Shown in pieces: positions 11,801-24,500 of a DNA stretch of 64,000 bases (position 1 is its first letter; every line of letters begins with the position of its first letter). The stretch is from Tyto alba (lineage: Eukaryota > Chordata > Aves > Strigiformes > Tytonidae). The position numbers were made by a program, and so were the translations under genes. The DNA is taken from assembly GCF_018691265.1 (NCBI RefSeq), contig NW_024881283.1, forward strand, positions 6,111,731-6,175,730, written 5' to 3'. The notes below the pieces were generated by a model, which searched no databases, was not told where the DNA came from, and worked only from the letters and a program-made list of their open reading frames with translations.

Positions 11801-14800
11801 AAATTAAAAAGGCAGAATCAAGGCTCTTGAGATGATGACTGCGGGGAGGGCATAGCTGAAGAGCAGCTCTTATCAGCCGTGGTAAACAACAGAAACAGTC
11901 CGCAAACAAACATTTCCTCTGTACATAGTTTTCTCTCTTTAAATACCAACGTTCCAGGAACAAGAAATGTTTATTTCTTTGGATTTCAAAGCCACAGTCA
12001 TGGACCCTTCCCAGTGCAGGAAGGTGGGTCTCGCTGGAGATGAGCAAATGTCTCCACATCTTTCCTCCATCCCCCGGGAACCACCTCACAGCTCGGCCAG
12101 ATCCCCTCGGCAGGACTGGGGATGCTGAGATGGGCACGTACGAGCCCTTCCCTTCGTGGCCCTTCCCAATAAACATTTAATAGCGGCAGCCAGCACCAAT
12201 AATTCACTGGGTGCAGGCAAACATCTTGCTGTAAGACCCGAGTGCGCATCTCCGATGCGCAGGCTAACGGCTGGTTCCTGCTCTTTGAAGTTTTATGTTC
12301 ATAAATGGTTTCCCAAGCGCTCGACTGAAAGCAAAAAGATCTGTAAAGTGAGCAACATAACCGAGAGGCTGTATTATTTAAAAAAAAAAAAAAAAACAAA
12401 AAACAAAACCACCAAAAAGAGCACCTTTGCTGCACTGAGATCTTTGCTGAGTAGTGTTTTGCTCCAACCCAGCCCATAGCAAGGGCCAACACGAAAAGCG
12501 AGGTTCCAGCTCTTCAACTTGTTATTTGGAGAAAGCACTGCCCACAGCCAAACCACAAGCATGTTTTTATTTAAATTAAATTTTCCTCCACTGCTATTCC
12601 ACCAGGCAATTCTGCAGAGCCTGCAGGTGCCGTGGGAGCTCCCTGGATGCCGGAGGAGGATGCTCTGCCCTTCTAGGAGAACCCAAGCAGTGCTGCTCAC
12701 CTCCTGCTCTGAGCTGCCACACTTGTAAATGCTGGATCTGGGGTTTTGTTTTGGTAGAGGATGAGGGTTTGATGCCAGACAGCCTGTAAAAGGCAGGCTC
12801 TTCACAAGTCTAGTGTAGAGAAGGCGTTTAATGCTACGGAAATACGCAAATCACAGCAAAACTCAGATATGATCCCACATAGAGATTTCGGAGTAAGAAT
12901 CTCATCAGAAAAGAGTTCAAGTATGTATCTATATTTAAGCATTTTTAATTTTAAGAACATGCTACTCCAAACAAGAAGACTTCAGCAACAGGAAGCAATC
13001 TCAAGAAAAGGTAATTTAACATACCCAGAGCAGCCTGTGGGGAAACAAATAGGCTTCTCCCCCCCCAGGAGACCCCACGCTGCAGGTCGACCTCCCCACC
13101 AAGAGCATCCCCCCCTTCGCCTGCACCACACCAGCCCCTAGAAGAGGACCTGGACCTCCTGGTGTCCCGCAGCACCGCCGGGAATGTCGGCGCTTCGGTG
13201 ATGAAGAGAGAGCCCCACACATCGCTTCTTAAAAGGTATCAGCAACTCTGAAGACCAAGTGTCAAAGCAAACTGCTACACAGGCAACTTAGGAACCTGCT
13301 GTCCCCTGCACAGCAGACCCTCCAGCCACACAAATACCCTGAGACCCCCAACCTCAGGGCTCACCCCTGTTTCTGTCCATGAGCATGGCTGCAGGGAGCA
13401 CACAACATCTCTGCAGGCTTGCTGTCACCTGCTTTTCTGCATCAAAATCCTTCAAAGAAAACAGACTTGAGCCTTAAAAGGAGGGCAAGGGCCCACTGCT
13501 CATCCTGTTCCTAACACCAATGGTTCAATCCAAAATTAATTAATATCTGGCAAGCAGAGGATAGCAAAACTCAGCTTCAACCCCACACTGATCTACGGGC
13601 TCTGCTCTCGCAGATATCAAAAGACAACCACACTCCAAGTCAAACCATTCTCCTTTTCCAGCCTGCACACATGCATGACAATTTATCTAAAATACAGATT
13701 TTAGAGTAGCTCAGCAGACCCCGATGGCTCCCTGTTGAGAAAGCCTTCAAAAGCCTGGAGCATGCCGAATTACTCACTGCGCCTGTGCTCCCAGAAGTTT
13801 GTCATTAAGTGATGGTGCATTAGTTCTCTGGAAATAACGATGCTGCTCATTTGGGCTGTTTCATGACAAGTTACAGAGCCTCAAAGAAACACTAATATTT
13901 AGATACACATCCATCACTGTCTCCTACCTGTCAGCATGCTCCAGTCTCTCTTATTTAGGCACACCAATAAGCATAGTAATAGTGAAATCCAACTTATCCC
14001 TGCTTCCAAGCCTTGAAAAATGATTTATGGCTCACACCATAACTGACTTAATTCCCACTGTTTTAGTCCTTCGGAGAGAAAAGAAAAAGGACTGTCCACC
14101 AGGAAAGTTCATTTCTCAGAACCACAAACCGTTTTGCAGCAATGTCCAACGTCAGATAATGGTAATCACGTTGCTGGAACAAACTGTCTTGACCTTCCTA
14201 CCCAAAAATGCATGGCTTCGCCAAACACTACTGCAACAGCAAGAGCTGGAGACAATGATAAGAGAGAAATTTCTGCCAAAAATAGGAGAAAAATCAAATA
14301 GTTTCAACAACAGCGTGTATTTTAAAATGTGTTTCTTCCCATTTCATAATGTGTGTGAAAAGCACACAATTCACCAGGGAAACTGTGCAGAACATTCCTC
14401 TGAAATAGCACAGGCTGCAAAATTAGTTTTTTCAAGACTTGTGCATGTGCAACAAACCTGTGTCTGTGGGTGGGAGAGGAGGAAACTGCAACTGCCACAA
14501 GCAGGACTCGCCCCACGCGTGTGTTCAAGTTACATATCCTACATGTGATTTTTACTACAGTTAAAAAACAACATAGCAGAGAGCTGTTTGGAGCTTTTTA
14601 CTCAAATTAAGAAATTCAAATGCAATAAAATAAGCCTCTCAATAAGAAATTCAAACAACTTTAAAACACCGTAAAGCACCAGAACCTTTCAAAATTTATT
14701 TAATATATTTTATTAGAGGAATAAATAGTGCTGGCATTTTATGACCCCTGTTAGAATTAACATACATCATCTTTTTGTGCTGGTACTTTGGATCCCGAAC

Positions 14801-15500
14801 AAAAGGGATGCTGTCACTCAGCTGGCAACGCTGCCTTACCCAGAGGGTAACAGGAGACTTCAGGAGCCTCATCGAACAGGGGAAAAATAAACCACCCAAC
14901 ACAACACAGATGGCACATTACAACCGCCCGGATTTAATTCTCACTAGACCAGCCCTTGTAATCTACTGTATGTCAGCAGCACCATGACCCTCTTTCATCT
15001 CCTGGTATCGTACAGCTTTCCTATTTAAATGAGGGCAAAAAATAGTAGCTCACCATCTGCTGAAAGCAAATCATTTATGTCAAATTGAAGACTGGGCTTA
15101 TAAAATGACCTGACTAAATGGAGCAGTAAGTGCATTACAACCAAAGGGAGCTGGAGGTTCCTCCCCTGTATCCTCAGAAATCCTTCTAGATGCTACAGAA
15201 TTCCTTATGCAGGAATTCATGGGCTTTGCTCATCGGTAAAGCACTGAAATTTAAATGAAAACATGTACTTGTCACTGGAGCCTTGTCCACAGCAATGGGT
15301 TTGGAAAGGCTGCCCATGTGGGATCTGTTAAGAAAACTCACTTGAACTTGGAGCAGTTGGACCCAGAATAGAGCCACGGGGAAGGCACATGCACCAGGCT
15401 GCCAGCAAACTAAAGCTGCTCACAGACTATCCCTTCTCACATTGCAACACAGAAGCAAATCAGTAGTTTTCTAAAAAGACTAAGAAAACCATCAGTTTAA
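8805..15500 (-). other. EPB41: EPB41 5' intron, segment without recognised genes
   Basis: Upstream of the AUG-1 exon. The sequence is mostly unique, with average base composition. Open frames at 11475-12176 (minus, 233 codons) and 14027-14548 (plus, 173 codons) are the longest here, but they match no family I recognise and have no supporting splice or start context. An 8-bp perfect inverted repeat sits at 12243-12261. Confidence 0.7.
12243..12261. repeat. Perfect 8-bp inverted repeat with 3-nt spacer
   Basis: TGCGCATC, spacer TCC, GATGCGCA. The CpG-containing arms stand out in a locally CpG-poor region and resemble two half-sites of an NRF1-type GCGCATGCGC motif. A function is not shown. Confidence 0.8.
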
Positions 15501-15529
15501 TACAAGTGTTGCTTCCTACCCCACAGTGA

Positions 15530-16130
15530 GCAGCAGAAGTGACTCTCCGGGCTCCCCCCCCCCTGCTTCTACAGAGGTCGGAGCAAAAACAAGGTTTTGC
15601 CTCGAACGCACGGTGTCTGCTGAAGCTTTCCCTTTGCGGGAACAAGTCTCCAAATCACCCGACCGCACCAAACTCCCAACGGAGGCAACAGCGAGCTCAG
15701 CCTCACCGGCGAGAGGCTGCACCAAACGGCTCCTCTGCAGAAGGAGCCGGTATCTGCCCAACGCCTCGGAGGAAGGGAGGGACCCCCCCGGCACCCGTCC
15801 CCACCCCGCAGGCAGCTCCGGCACCTGCGGGCTGCAGATAGCATCCCCCGAGGGCTGCTCCGTCCACCAGCCTCCCGCCCGGGCAGCCCCAGCACGCACG
15901 GAACCAGGCAGGCACCAAAAATCTGTGCGAATAAAAGCAGCGGGAAGCGAGCGAGCAAAGCCAAGGACGTGCGGGCTTCGCCCCAGCAGCTCGCTCTGCT
16001 CCGCCACGACCGCTCCCGACTCTGCGCTGGAGGAATACCCAGGGTGGCGATGGCAGCAAAACAGAGACAGTAACGCCGGCGCAGCACACGACAACAGCCT
16101 TCCTCCTCCAGCAGCACACTGCTTCCTACA
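15530..16130. promoter_or_regulatory. CpG island; candidate internal EPB41 promoter or first exon
   Basis: About 600 bp with roughly 40-45 CpG dinucleotides by eye, flanked by CpG-poor DNA. The high GC content leaves long open frames on both strands (226 codons plus, 217 and 198 minus), a base-composition effect. On the minus strand a donor-like GCCG|GTGAGG lies at 15707/15706, so a minus-strand non-coding exon could end at 15707. The position, about 7 kb upstream of the AUG-1 exon, would suit an alternative EPB41 first exon. No TATA or CCAAT box was noticed. Confidence 0.5.
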
Positions 16131-16213
16131 GCAACAGTTAAACAGAAATAAGCAACAGATCTCAATCAACCGACTAGGAGGATTTTTTTCTATGCATTAT
16201 TCATAAGGGTTTG

Positions 16214-16231
16214 TTTTTTTTTTTTTTTTTT
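16214..16231. repeat. Poly(T) tract, 18 nt
   Basis: Uninterrupted T run just beyond the CpG island, followed by CCCCC. On the minus strand it is a poly(A) run. No target-site duplication or retrocopy was recognised next to it. Confidence 0.9.
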
Positions 16232-19200
16232 CCCCCTGCCTGAACACAGATGTGTTTACTCACACTGTGCTTCATTTACACTCAAGGTTTAGCATAACAG
16301 GGCTTATTTTCCTTCCTTACAGTTTTTCAAGCACAGGGGTAAAGCGCTTTTTGCTTTTGTCATTTTCCCTTTGGCTGTTTCCAAACCAAAGCTATAATTA
16401 GAACCCAAGAGGGACCTGCACACTCCTTTGATAAAGAGCTGCCTGCTAGATAAATACCACCCGTGCACACGCACACACAGGCACCTGCCAAGTACGTACC
16501 GCTGCAGCACCGAGAGCCAGAAGGATGTTCAATGCTAAAAGCTCTGAACAGGCTTCATCCCCTGCTGCTGCTCTGCCGCGGGTACCGACGGCTCCGGCTC
16601 ACACGCACGGGCTGTTCCTCTGCTGCCTGCTGGGGACATCCTCCTTAACTGCTTCATTTGTAGTTACGTGGCTGCAATGCAATTTACATTCATCCGAGCG
16701 CCTCAAACACACCTGCCACACCCTGGTTCAACACCCAAAATTCATTAAAAATAACCTATCGCACCAGTTATTTTTACCTTATTAGCTGCACAATAAATGC
16801 ACAGAATTTAAACTATCTAAGGGGAACCACTTACTACAAGGGCTGGCATGGCCTGAGTCACGCTAGGCTCACGCTCCACCAAGCCCAGGTAAAAGCTGGC
16901 TGAAAGCATCCTCAACGTGGGCTTTAAGTTGGGCTTACCACTTCTGGACTGCCACTGAGTATGAAGGATATTTCAACAAGTTAACACCTGTGCTACCCTA
17001 AGCTGATTTCAAGACCTTTCATCCTGTAAATCGGCCGTTGCTTCTCTTCCTCCTGACACCAACACTCCAAAAATATTCAGTGCAAAGGAGACTCATTCTC
17101 CCCAGCAAGAGTCTGCAGTGAGGGATACCCCCAGGACACACTGTCTAAATCAAGGCTCTGCCCAGAGGCAGCAGCAATGTGGGGTTTTTGCCGTTTTAAC
17201 AAGTTGGTACCAGCTGCCAGGCTGAGTTTATTTACAGAGTTTGCTCTAGCATGCTCACCACAATCACGGAGCAGCAAGCAGTGAAATGGGGGCTGCAAGG
17301 GGACAATTACCTTTACAGTAACTACCAGCAAGCCCTGAACAGTGCACTTCTAATGACTCCCACCTAGGAGTGCTGAGAGGCAGTGGCCAGCTGCAGATTG
17401 TCCTACTAAATTCATCAATTCTTAGTTTTCTCAACCGGATGGCCAAGCCCCAGTCACTTACACCTGCAGAGCTATACAGGGGATGGAGAAGCTGGAGACC
17501 TCCTCAGCATCCACCAGCCTGGAACGATCCAGCCCCATCATGGCCACAGCCACTGGCTCTGGAAACACAACTGAGATGGCTGCAAAAGCTTTGACAAGCC
17601 CAGGATGACCGAGTCAGCTAGCAGGGAGGTTTGTAAAGCTCAGTTTCACAGGGTGGGTACGTACCACCACAAGTATCATACTCACTTTGTTTCAGGAAGG
17701 TACCACCCTTTGGTGTTTTCCCTTTTCTGAAGTCTCCTCTTCTCCTTCCAGGGCTTGCCATCACACACAGCAACACCAGGACAGGGAAGGAGAAGAAATC
17801 TGTTCCCACCACAGACCTTGAGCTGTATACTCCCAGTATCACAGAAAGAACCCAACCTTTAACTATTTGAAAGCTCACATGACCATGTAGCTTAGCTTCA
17901 GAAACCACTAAGAGCTAATTAAAGTCTCCGAACAAAACGGGAAGAGCCTGCAGAAGCACAACCCTCACAAGCCCTATCGAAGCTGGCTGCAGCTCCCCAA
18001 GGCACATAGCAAGGGGGAATGCAAATTGGGGTGCAGACCCCCAGCCTGCTGCTGACCTTGCCTCAAGGCTAGGAACAGCAAAGCATCTTCTGTTGGCATT
18101 GTGCACAGAGGAGAGGGTGGGGACACACCTGCTCCAGAAAGCTCCCCTCTTTTTTTCCTTTAAGAAAAAAAAAAAAATAGTACAGGTAGTGAGTTAATTC
18201 AAACTCTGCATCGTTCCCAGAAAAGCATCCCATAGGGATGATCCCATTGCACATCTCCAGGCTCCTGTCTGGGCCCAAGGATAGCAGGCAAACACCAGCA
18301 CCATTTCAAGCCTGCGAGCAACCGTGTTCTCAACCAGACCTGGTCCACGAGTAATCAACAGGCAGGCCTGCGAATGAGTCACTCAGATGTTTTCCCAAAT
18401 ACTTGTACACAAGAGTCAGATGCTGTTTGTAAAGCCTCAAGGTATTGACTCAGTTTGATTGGGACAAACTCAAAAGCCACCAAGGTCATAGAAGGACATT
18501 GCCCTGATGAATGCAGCACCATGTATTACAGAAGACTATTGGCACGCATCCAGACACTTAACACCACCTCCACAAGGATGTTTTTTTCCCATCTTTGCTG
18601 CTCGTGATGCCCAGTGACCCCAAAGTCACCCTTCGCCCTGGGACAGCTTCACAAGCTGGAGAGCAAAGGAGGAGATGGTTCCTGGAAAATCACAGCAGGC
18701 ATTGCAACACCTCCTGCACAGAGGGTGTTCCCCCAGCAGCCCTTCAAGGATCCTGCACCCCCACAGCACCCAACACCCATCTGGAGTCAAATAAGCAATG
18801 GGAGATCATCATGTCACGATTAGTGAGACATCCTCATTAGCAGCCCCCATCCCACAACAAAGTAGTTCTCCTCTTAGCAAGGATAGGGAGAAGCCCACGT
18901 TGAGCACAGCTTCCTACAATTTCCATTACACAGCATTCACTGTCCCAGATTTGGCACAATACTGCCCATTTCATGCATGCAAAAATCACCTCATGGATGC
19001 CTGAGGGTCCTGCCCTGTGTCTAGCACCTCATAAACACATTTTGCTTCTGCTTCTATGCAACAAGATCCCAAACCACCATCCCGAACAGCCAAGAGCTGG
19101 TGATGGGTACTGAGAAGGTGGGGGGACACCAGGGCAAAAACCCACCATGGGTTGACACGACTGTGACCTCCCTGAGGCTGCACCGCAGCACAGCTAGCAG

Positions 19201-21265
19201 GGGATGAGAATCCTCCCATCCTCACTAGGAACAGAAACCAAATGGGAGGGAGTGCAAAGCAGAGATTAAATATCTCCTTCTACACTCAGCAGTCAATTAT
19301 GCAAAAATTACAGAGCAGCTCAGTCCTGTTACCCTCCCAAAAGCTGCTCCTTTCTGTACCCCTGATGTGGCTGCAGCAAAACCAACCTACCCAAGACTTG
19401 GCCTCCCAGCCGTTTCTACCAGTCTCTGTTTGTTTTTTCCACCCAGCAGTGAAATCAGGCAGCTTTAGGTTTTAATCCCCTTAATTAGGGGTGTGCAGCA
19501 GTCTTCATTCCTTAATTACATCCATTGACACATCTGATGCAACACATTTACAAACAACCATTTTCACTGGAGATGGCTTTGAATCAAAACTGCCGTCTTT
19601 CCCACACTGGCTGCGCTGTGTCGCCAATGGGGAGAAGACACGACCCAGCTTTCCAGATGCTTTAACAAGACACGCTCATGCACAGTTCGGAAATGCGATT
19701 TCCATTAAATAATCACCTGTTTCTCTGGCAGGATTTGAGCACAAGATGACTACAGCACTAAGAAACCACTGGCAGTCTGCTCGAAGCAGCAGAGCGGGAG
19801 CACAGCTGTTAAAAGTTTGCACCAAAAAAGTCACCATTTCAGGCAATACTTTCGATATTGGCCACAGGATAGAGGGAAGGCATTTCAATGCCCAACCCAG
19901 TTATTGTGGTACATCGCCTTTTGGTAGCTCGGTTAAAGGCAGACAATGGCACGCTTCATTTCGGTTACTCAGCTGTCAGGAATCCCTTTGATCCTCTGGC
20001 ACAGCAAATACCCATCGAGCACTTTATTACCACCACTTCTGCTGCTGAACCAAAATAATCGCTCTGACACCTTCTGCCTGCCCACGGAGCCATCACTGTG
20101 TTATTCCACAGGGTGCCTGTGTTCACTCTTGCCTTGAATTACTACACCAGAGTCCCATCTTAATGCACTAATAGCTCACTAGGACACAGCAGCTGAGCTC
20201 CAGCATGCAGCCTGTCCTATCAGTGATAGGAAATAGTAAGCAGGATATTAAATATCGTCTTGGGGAGAAGGGAGAGAACGGATTTAAAAAATGGGAAGGA
20301 AGGTAACATGGCATTGTGAGTTTTTTTTCCCACTGCTAGAGACACAAGCAAGAATCCTCACAGCACCCCCTGCTCAGCTCCCGCTCATGGTCGTTGCAAT
20401 CATTTGCATGGAGGAAATGTGCACAAATGTTGCTTTCTTCAAACTACAGAAAGGAAATGGAAGCTGTGCTCACCCTGCAGGGAGGGGGTCAGAAACACAC
20501 TTCGCACCCACATTACAGGGGATGTTTGCTTATATTCTCGGTTGCTGCCTTCCTTTCTGCATGGGTTGGTATGGGAAGGGTTTTGTAGGTTTTAATTTCA
20601 CTCAACAAGCACTCACACTGCCATGTTTGAGCAGTTCTTGAGAGGTATTTTTTACTTCTTCAGCTCCCACCTTTGCCACCCAGCAACCTAGGAGGACAGT
20701 ATTAGTGCTGATGCTCCTGGATGGCCCTTGTATTTCTGAATAACACACTGCATCTTCCTTCCCTCCAGCCATGCTTAAATTCTGCTAATCCAAATATCGC
20801 TCCACCCAAGAGTCTGTACGCTGCTCGTTGGACAAGATGCACTAAAAGGATCTCTCCCACCCTCCTGTCCAGCTGCACTAGACCTGCTCTCCCCTCCACC
20901 ACCCCACTGGACCCCTCCTGCCCTCTCCTCACTCTCAGGGGCTGCCCAGGTCCTCCATTCCCCAGCCCGCTCACACCTTTCCTCCACAGCCCCTTCAACC
21001 TTCTCCCTTTCATTCTGCATTAAATGTCGCACCAGGAGAAGCTTAACATCCCTAAAGGCATTAAAGAGAGCCTGGGCATAAAGACAGGCAGGCAGATTGC
21101 AGGCATGCACGCTGAGGAAACCAGGGCACCTCTTTGAAGTTGTAAACCAGCTTTCTCCGCTCCCACCGGTACCGATACACACCACTGTGGCACAGCCAGC
21201 ATGTTGCCAGCCACCATCCAGCTGAGAAGACAACAGCTCACAACTTCTTAAACATTGCAATATTG

Positions 21266-21289
21266 AAAAAAAAAAAAAAAAAAAAAAAA
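21266..21289. repeat. Poly(A) tract, 24 nt
   Basis: Uninterrupted A run on the plus strand. There is no recognisable element body on its 5' side. Confidence 0.95.
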
Positions 21290-21519
21290 CAGAAGAGCCC
21301 TGCAAGACAAAATATTTCATTTGGTAGGGATAAAGCATATGCAGAAAAGAGAAAGCAGCTGGTTTAAATATCTCCTCGTTAAAATAAATTGTAGCTGAGG
21401 CTAGCACTGCTTTCTGGATAAGCTACTGGTCTTGTGTACACAATTTAGCATCCCATTGATACTTATTTTACAAGTTAGGTCTCAGAATAATCCTTACTCT
21501 ATTCAAAGTGTAAGCATGT

Positions 21520-21537
21520 GTGTGTGCGCGCACACAC
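21520..21537. repeat. 18-bp perfect palindrome of alternating purine-pyrimidine
   Basis: GTGTGTGCGCGCACACAC reads the same on both strands. The (TG)n-(CG)n-(CA)n order could form Z-DNA or a small cruciform. It lies in intronic sequence. Confidence 0.9.
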
Positions 21538-24500
21538 CCAACAATACAAAAGTGGTATGAATAACTGCATGTTTTTTTGGAGAAGCTTTGCTTATTTTTC
21601 CCTTTTTCATATTTAAATCCCGGTTGTGCAATTGCCTCATGCACAGCTGAAGCCTCATTGAGCCCAATGCTGCTTCATCCAGCTGAAAGCTCCGCAGACT
21701 CATGGGGACTCAGTGTGGCATCAGGTATTTATCAAGTACTGAAACCACTAGAAAATTAAGAATAAACCTTTTTATCCTTGGTATTTTGGACTCAAAACCT
21801 ACTGGTCTTGCCCAGCACCCAGTACTGAAGACTGAATGGAGAGCCCCAGCTAAAATTATGCTGCAAAAGGGCTGCGAGTGCCACAATCGCAATACCAGAC
21901 AAGTGAGCTACTCTTTTCACTGTGCTGCTGACAGCAGGAGCCACACAACAATATTGCTGAAATCCACATTCATGCAGCACAAGGGAATAAAATGCCACAC
22001 AAATCCTCTTTTCTGCAAGCTCTGTTGATATCATTGTTCAGGCTAAAACTGCGATAAGAAGACCCTTCAAATGAGGCGAGGGAGAAAGAGTGGAGAGAGC
22101 AAAAAGCATCAGTGAGCTCACCCACCCAGGCTCCACGGCCAGGCGGCTCGTGCCAAACCAGTTTTTTACTCCTCCAATAAATATGTTCTTAAACCAACTC
22201 CTTTGCATTTCTTTCAGGTTCTCTTTCTATATACACAAGCTGAAGGTAAATGGTCACCTGTTCCTTCATAAGACAGAAATAATGAGCATGCAAACGAGGT
22301 CTGACCAGGGTCCAGCTCACTCTAAGACACCTCCTTGCCAGTGTAAGCTGTTACCAGAACAGTCTGGAAAATGAGATTAAAGGAAAGCCACACCAACTCC
22401 AGAAAGCAGGTTGGGTTTTGCAGCCCTCACAGTGGCAAGAAGAGTGGTTTAAGAGTAAAAAGCAAAGCAAAGACAGAGACCAATGTCACGAGCTGGTCTC
22501 CCATTTAGGACGTTGGTACATACACACACAGAGAGAGCAGCCTGAGCTCATTCCAGCTCCCCAAACTAAACAAGTTGCAAAAAATGTTTAGAAAGTGAAT
22601 TACAACTCCACATCAAGAACATTTCATTATCTTATTCCTAAGCGAGGGAGATGTTTAAAAAATATCTGTCTTACCAGGTGGTGTTCCCTCTTCAGCACCC
22701 AGGGAAGGAGGAGAGGAGGTGCTCCTGCCCTGCATCTGCATGTTTCGCATTCGCTGGGTTTGCTCTGAAGCATGCCCACGTTCAGCACGGACCTTGCTCA
22801 CAGATGCTCGTAGCACGCATCACTGCCATGTGGATTTGCCATTTCTCAGGCCTTTTACCCACTGACAGTACGATTGCAAGGCTGCTTGTTTTATTTAACC
22901 ATGCTCCTACTCTTAAGCTACCATCCAATTACTGCTCCCAATTACTCGGTGCTCAAGAGCTGACATTAATTACAGAGTTCCCTGCGCACGAGGCTGCTGC
23001 CAGCTGCGCTGCATGGAGTTGGAGGCACTGCTTCAAACCTGCCAGCATCCAGGACCAGCCTCTCCACTGGGACAAGAAAAAGAAATTCCTGGTCTCGGTG
23101 GTGAACTAACAGCCCTGAGCAAGAAGAGCAGGTTTGGTGAAACAGCAGATGAGCAGAAGGTTGTCGAAGCCTCAATGCCCAGATTTCAGCAGCCTCTGCC
23201 AGCCCCTCAGATCCCCCATGTAGTCACAGCACTAATGTCTGTTTTCTTCTTTGGGATTCAACAAAACACAGCACCAGTTCAGGACCGGGGACATTAACCT
23301 GGAAATCTCTGGGATGTGGGGCATAAACCATCAGCAGCCAGCGCCACAGAAATTCATGCAAGTTGCAAGTGTCTTTGGAACACCATTCAAAAAAAGGAGG
23401 ATGGAGAGCCTAAACTGCCCAGACTACTGGAGAAATGCCTGAAAACCATCTCCCTCCAAGCACGAGTCACCTTAAACCGTGAACTGCAACCGTTCGGGCA
23501 TTAACACCAGACCTGGGAGGTAAGACCCAAAATAACTCCCTGCCACAGAGCCTAGGGACAAGGGAGCACAGTGTGAGCCTTCAGAAATGGCACACGACCC
23601 TTTGCAGCTTGCAAAGCCTTCACAAGCACACTGGCATCTGCAGAGAGCAGCACAAGAAATTACTTTGCAACTCACATTGCTCAGATTTAATAATGACTCC
23701 GGTGCAAGACAGCCTTCTGGTGGATTTTGAAAAAGATCCATAAACTTTGGTCTCTTTTCTCTTTCTACAAATAGATACCTATTGCACAAAGGACTGATGC
23801 AGTGCCACTTGTGTGAAACAGCCACACGCCTGAAGGAAATATCTCTTTACCACAATTATCTGTTCATTTTTTATTTGATCATTAGACTTAAAAAAAAAAG
23901 TGCTTCTCCGTGGTGCAGTGCACTTTCAAAGTGTTTCACAAACAGCACTGCAAAGCTCACTCTTGACAACAGCAGGCAAGGTCAGTGCTAGACAACTTTT
24001 ATATACAAGAGGAAAAATAAAAAGGTAAATAGCTCTTCTCTGTGCTTCATTTCTGCTCCCAGCCCTTGCCAAACACAAGATTTTGGAGAATAATCCATCT
24101 CATTGCTACTCAGCAGCAGGGCTTGAAGACCCTGCTGGTTCACAAGCAGGGAACACAGTGGTGGCATGAACTGCTCACATCAGGGATGTGCCTGCATGGG
24201 GACATGGGGAACATGGATGACTCGTGCACATCTGGGACCACTTCAGTCAAGTTTTGGGGCAGCAGAATGTGCCTTTCTAAGCCACATTGTATTTCATATT
24301 AAGAGCGGCAATTAAACCAATTAGTGGTCACCCAGTGAGCTGCTAGTTTACAAAAGGCCTTCATTTTAAGCAGCAAAACCAATTTCCAGCAAGGTTTAAA
24401 ATAGGAAGATGCTATGCAAACATAAACATGCTCATGCCATTAGGAATTAGACAATGACTGCATAGGCTTTTACTGCAGGTGGCATATACCAAACACTCTT

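Noticed and set aside
11475..12176. Minus-strand open frame of 233 codons in non-GC-rich DNA
   Set aside because: Longer than usual by chance, but the translation matches no family I know and has no splice or start support. Worth a database search, not an annotation.
14027..14548. Plus-strand open frame of 173 codons
   Set aside because: No recognisable homology or promoter; probably chance.
15516..16206. Overlapping open frames of 226 (plus) and 217/198 (minus) codons
   Set aside because: Stops are rare because of CpG-island composition; no homology, and frames open on both strands at once.
22651..23109. Plus-strand open frame of 152 codons
   Set aside because: No domain or signal; composition is ordinary intron.
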